Shown here one piece after another: positions 61,339 through 64,000 of a stretch of DNA of 64,000 nucleotides; positions within the stretch are counted from its first letter, which is position 1, and each line of letters begins with the position of its first letter. Made by a program: the position numbers and the translations under genes. Origin of the DNA: Streptomyces sp. LUP30 (GTDB lineage Bacteria; Actinomycetota; Actinomycetes; Streptomycetales; Streptomycetaceae); the NCBI RefSeq assembly GCF_001746365.1, contig NZ_MJAJ01000013.1:39056-103055 (forward strand), written 5' to 3'. Below the pieces are notes generated by a model. It ran no database searches and had not been told where the DNA came from. It saw nothing but the letters and a program-made list of their open reading frames with translations.

Positions 61339-62803
61339 AGCCCTGCTGAACCCACCACTCCTTGAGGGCCGCCACAGCAGCGTCGTACTCCATCGGGCCG
61401 TTCTCCAGCCGCAGTTCCAGCAGGTGCTTGTACGCCTTGCCGATGGCGGGGCCGGGGCCGACGCCCAAAATCTCCATGATCTGGTTGCCGTCCAGGTCGG
61501 GTCGGATCGCGTCCAGTTCCTCCCGCTCCTTCAGCTGGGAGATGCGCTCCTCCAGCCCGTCGTACGCCCGGGAGAGCGTGGCCGCCTTGCGCTTGTTGCG
61601 TGTCGTGCAGTCCGAACGTGTCAGCTTGTGAAGCCGTTCGAGCAGGGGCCCCGCGTCCCGTACATAACGACGCACCGCGGAGTCCGTCCACTCGCCCATG
61701 CCGTACCCATGGAAGCGCAGGTGGAGTTCGACCAGGCGGGAGACGTCCTTCACCAACTCGTTGGAGTACTTCAGAGCCGTCATCCGCTTCTTCGTCATCT
61801 TCGCGCCCACCACCTCGTGGTGGTGGAACGAGACGCGGCCGTCCTTCTCGAAGCGACGGGTGCGCGGCTTACCGATGTCGTGCAGCAGCGCAGCGAGCCG
61901 CAGGACGAGGTCGGGCCCGTCCTCCTCCAGCGCCATGGCCTGCTCGAGAACGATCAGGGTGTGCTCGTAGACGTCCTTGTGCCGGTGGTGCTCGTCACTC
62001 TCCAGTCGCAACGCGGGCAGCTCGGGCAGCACACGATCGGCGATGCCGGTGTCGACCAGCAGCGAGAGTCCCTTGCGCGGGTGCGCGGAAAGGATCAGCT
62101 TGTTCAGCTCGTCCCGCACCCGCTCGGCCGAGACGATGTCGATGCGGTCGGACATCTCCTTCATGGCCGTGACGACGTCGCTGGCGACCTCGAAGTCGAG
62201 CTGGGCGGCGAAACGGGCGGCACGCATCATGCGCAGCGGGTCGTCCGAGAAGGACTCCTCCGGGGTGCCCGGTGTGCGCAGCACCCGTGCCGCGAGGTCG
62301 TCGAGGCCGCCGTGCGGGTCGATGAACTCCTTCTCCGGAAGCGCCACGGCCATGGCGTTCACCGTGAAGTCCCGTCGCACGAGGTCCTGCTCGATGGAGT
62401 CGCCGTACGACACCTCGGGCTTGCGCGAAGTGCGGTCGTACGCCTCCGAGCGGTAGGTGGTGACCTCGATCTGGAAGCATCGGTCGACGTCTCCGACGCG
62501 GGCTTCCTTCTGGACGCCGACGGTGCCGAAGGCGATCCCGACCTCCCACACGGAGTCCGCCCACGGTCGCACGATCTTCAGGACGTCCTCGGGCCGGGCG
62601 TCCGTGGTGAAGTCCAGGTCATTGCCGAGCCGACCGAGCAGCGCGTCCCGGACCGAGCCGCCGACCAGGGCGAGGGAGAAGCCCGCCTCCTGGAAGCGGC
62701 GTGCGAGGTCGTCGGCGACAGGGGCGACCCGCAGCAGTTCACTCACCGCGCGGTGCTGCACCTGACTCAGGACACTGAGATTGTCTTCGTTGGCGTTCGG
62801 CAC
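61337..62803 (-). CDS. cca: CCA-adding tRNA nucleotidyltransferase with HD domain
   Basis: 488 residues. The class II nucleotidyltransferase core has LVGGSVRDALLGR and the metal-binding GNDLDFTTDARP, then VRRDFTVNAMAV and the RxxR-type DDPLRMMRAARFAAQLDF nucleotide-selecting region. An HD phosphohydrolase domain follows (ALLHDIGKP, SFHHHEVVGA). It adds or repairs the CCA end of tRNAs; some members act as poly(A) polymerases. GTG 62803 lacks a Shine-Dalgarno and has TACCCT nine bases upstream, so it is probably leaderless. Divergent from the DUF6049 gene. Confidence 0.93.
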   Translation of the reverse strand: MPNANEDNLSVLSQVQHRAVSELLRVAPVADDLARRFQEAGFSLALVGGSVRDALLGRLGNDLDFTTDARPEDVLKIVRPWADSVWEVGIAFGTVGVQKEARVGDVDRCFQIEVTTYRSEAYDRTSRKPEVSYGDSIEQDLVRRDFTVNAMAVALPEKEFIDPHGGLDDLAARVLRTPGTPEESFSDDPLRMMRAARFAAQLDFEVASDVVTAMKEMSDRIDIVSAERVRDELNKLILSAHPRKGLSLLVDTGIADRVLPELPALRLESDEHHRHKDVYEHTLIVLEQAMALEEDGPDLVLRLAALLHDIGKPRTRRFEKDGRVSFHHHEVVGAKMTKKRMTALKYSNELVKDVSRLVELHLRFHGYGMGEWTDSAVRRYVRDAGPLLERLHKLTRSDCTTRNKRKAATLSRAYDGLEERISQLKEREELDAIRPDLDGNQIMEILGVGPGPAIGKAYKHLLELRLENGPMEYDAAVAALKEWWVQQG

Positions 62804-62902
62804 AACAAAAGAGGGTACGTGGCCGCGCGGGCCGGGGCCGCCCGGTTTAGCGACGGTAGGACAGGTCAGCCGATAGGGAGGCAAGAAGGGCCCTCGACCG
62901 CC

Positions 62903-62932
62903 TTATCGCCGCTTCTTCTTATATCGACGCAT
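62903..62932 (-). CDS. Possible 9-codon basic mini-ORF upstream of cca
   Basis: ATG to TAA reads MRRYKKKRR on the minus strand, about 100 bp upstream of the cca start. It could be a leader peptide or chance. No clear Shine-Dalgarno. Recorded because the codons are AT-rich for this genome and the peptide is wholly basic. Confidence 0.25.
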   Translation of the reverse strand: MRRYKKKRR

Positions 62933-63061
62933 AGCGGACGAGCCGACCGCCTTCCACGATCTTGTGGAGCAGTCCGCGGCACTTCCCCTCAGCGCGCATC
63001 GTTACGATGCCTGGACGCACATTCCGACGACCACTGACGACGACGAGGGACGGGCGAACGC

Positions 63062-64000
63062 GTGGCCGAGGCGGCAGACTTCCCGGGGATGACTCCCTCA
63101 CCTGCCCGCCGGTGGCTGCGGCGCACCGGCGTACTGCTCGCCGGTGTGCCCCTGCTGGCCGGTCTTCTCCAGCTGCCCTCCGCCTCCGCGCAGGCGGCCG
63201 GCCAGGGCGGCGTCAAGGAGACCTCCGACGCGGGCACGGTGGCCGTGGCCGTCGACTCGCTCAGCCCCAGCGCCCCCACGGACGGGGACACCCTGACCGT
63301 CTCGGGCACGGTCACCAACAACGGCAGGCAGGCCGTCACGGGCGCCCACGTGGACCTGCGGGTCGGTGACGCGCTCGCCACCCGCTCGGCGATCGAGAGA
63401 GCCGCCAAACAGGCGGATGCCCTCCCCGCGGACGACGGCGTCCCGGTCGGCGGCAAGTACACCGCCAGGTTCGCCAAGCTCACGCCCGGTGTGGCCCAGC
63501 ACTTCAGCATCTCCGTCCCGGTCGACAAGCTCGACCTCGGCAAGAACGGGGTCTATCCGCTCGGAGTCGCGCTGTCCGGCCAGACGTCCGCGCAGCAGTG
63601 GGACCAGGTCCTGGGCGTGCAGCGGACCTTCCTCCCGTGGCAGGCCGACGAGGCGGACACCCGCACGCCGACGACCGTGCTGTGGCCGCTGATGTCCACC
63701 GTCCACATGACGGCGGAGACGGGCTCGAACGCGCAGCAGACGCCGGTCTTCCTCAACGAGGACCTGGCCAAGGAGATCGCCCCCGGCGGCCGCCTGGACC
63801 AGATGCTGACCCTGGGCAAACAGCTCGACGTCACCTGGGTGATCGACCCGGACCTGCTGGCGTCCGTCGACGCCATGACCGGCAGCTACCGCGTCCGGGG
63901 CGACGGCGACACCACGACGGCCGGCACCCAGCAGGCGGTCGCCAAGCAGTGGCTCGACGAGCTGCAGACCGCGGTCACGGGCAAGGAGGTCGTCGCGCTG
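63062..64000 (+). CDS. Secreted/membrane DUF6049 family protein, N-terminal part
   Basis: Open from GTG 63062 through the window end (313 codons visible). A Sec-type signal (WLRRTGVLLAGVPLLAGLLQLPSASAQAAG) at about 17-46 is followed by an Ig-like or CARDB-like beta domain (DTLTVSGTVTNNGRQAVTGAHVDLRVGD) and the beginning of a larger domain (VFLNEDLAKEIAPGGRLDQML, TWVIDPDLLAS). From memory this fits the DUF6049 protein that precedes mviN in streptomycetes. GAGGGACGGG lies about ten bases upstream. TACGAT at 63004-63009 may be the -10 box. Function unknown, probably cell-envelope. Confidence 0.82.
   Translation, partial: MAEAADFPGMTPSPARRWLRRTGVLLAGVPLLAGLLQLPSASAQAAGQGGVKETSDAGTVAVAVDSLSPSAPTDGDTLTVSGTVTNNGRQAVTGAHVDLRVGDALATRSAIERAAKQADALPADDGVPVGGKYTARFAKLTPGVAQHFSISVPVDKLDLGKNGVYPLGVALSGQTSAQQWDQVLGVQRTFLPWQADEADTRTPTTVLWPLMSTVHMTAETGSNAQQTPVFLNEDLAKEIAPGGRLDQMLTLGKQLDVTWVIDPDLLASVDAMTGSYRVRGDGDTTTAGTQQAVAKQWLDELQTAVTGKEVVAL

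Noticed and set aside
61274..63037. 587-codon plus-strand frame
   Set aside because: Antisense to cca and running through parS palindromes; no domain.

Overview
The window looks like a Streptomyces chromosome segment close to the replication origin. Support: very high GC with strong third-position GC, GTG and TTG starts, GGAGG-type ribosome binding sites, Streptomyces-type genes (ssgA, ssgR, femX, kptA, an LppU/SCO3897-type protein) and at least eleven exact copies of the Streptomyces ParB site GTTTCACGTGAAAC with several degenerate ones. From memory the gene order matches roughly SCO3960 down to SCO3895 of S. coelicolor read left to right. On that basis oriC would lie beyond the right edge; this is inference from synteny.

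Layout. 1-4800: end of a HAD phosphatase, a repeat- and palindrome-rich gap, a small acidic protein, and a four-gene ABC exporter operon on the minus strand. 5000-12000 (plus strand): M24 peptidase, an alpha/beta-hydrolase/SDR fusion (EphD-like), a MerR regulator, kptA behind three DnaA boxes, a hypothetical protein, a luciferase-like monooxygenase and a second HAD phosphatase. 12000-18240: cytochrome bd operon cydA-cydB-cydCD on the minus strand with a Rex operator in front. 18300-25750: hisC-type aminotransferase, a LacI regulator carrying the only TTA codon I found in the window, a metallophosphoesterase, a membrane protein, a 16-bp minisatellite and a TerD/VWA protein. 26000-30250: thiC with an enlarged TPP riboswitch, divergent from a YibE/F membrane protein with an extreme His/Gly-rich N-terminus.

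30300-39200: sporulation pair ssgR/ssgA, DUF5326 protein, cupin, holin-like protein, low-molecular-weight tyrosine phosphatase, cystathionine gamma-lyase, LysR, NUDIX, flavohemoglobin-like reductase and GNAT. 39200-44400: HbpS-like protein and an MFS exporter divergent from MarR, GNAT, beta-lactamase-fold hydrolase, RibD-like reductase. 44400-49600: dnaB, a DnaA-box cluster, a MATE transporter with a clear leaderless promoter, and the rpsF-ssb-rpsR-rplI operon. 49800-57050: cell-wall block with a small membrane protein, femX, an alanine-racemase-like protein, a GT87-type membrane protein and a class A PBP. 57050-64000: padR with an exact 21-bp operator over its start point, inositol-1-phosphate synthase, MFS, LppU-like protein, CCA-adding enzyme and the start of a secreted DUF6049 protein.

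The theme I find most unusual is how parS-type sequence is built into gene-expression signals. It forms the core of long terminator-like palindromes between convergent genes, covers the start codon of cydCD, and occurs twice inside the variable stem of the thiC riboswitch. I saw no insertion sequence, prophage, CRISPR array, tRNA or rRNA gene. I could run no searches; family names rest on motifs and recall.
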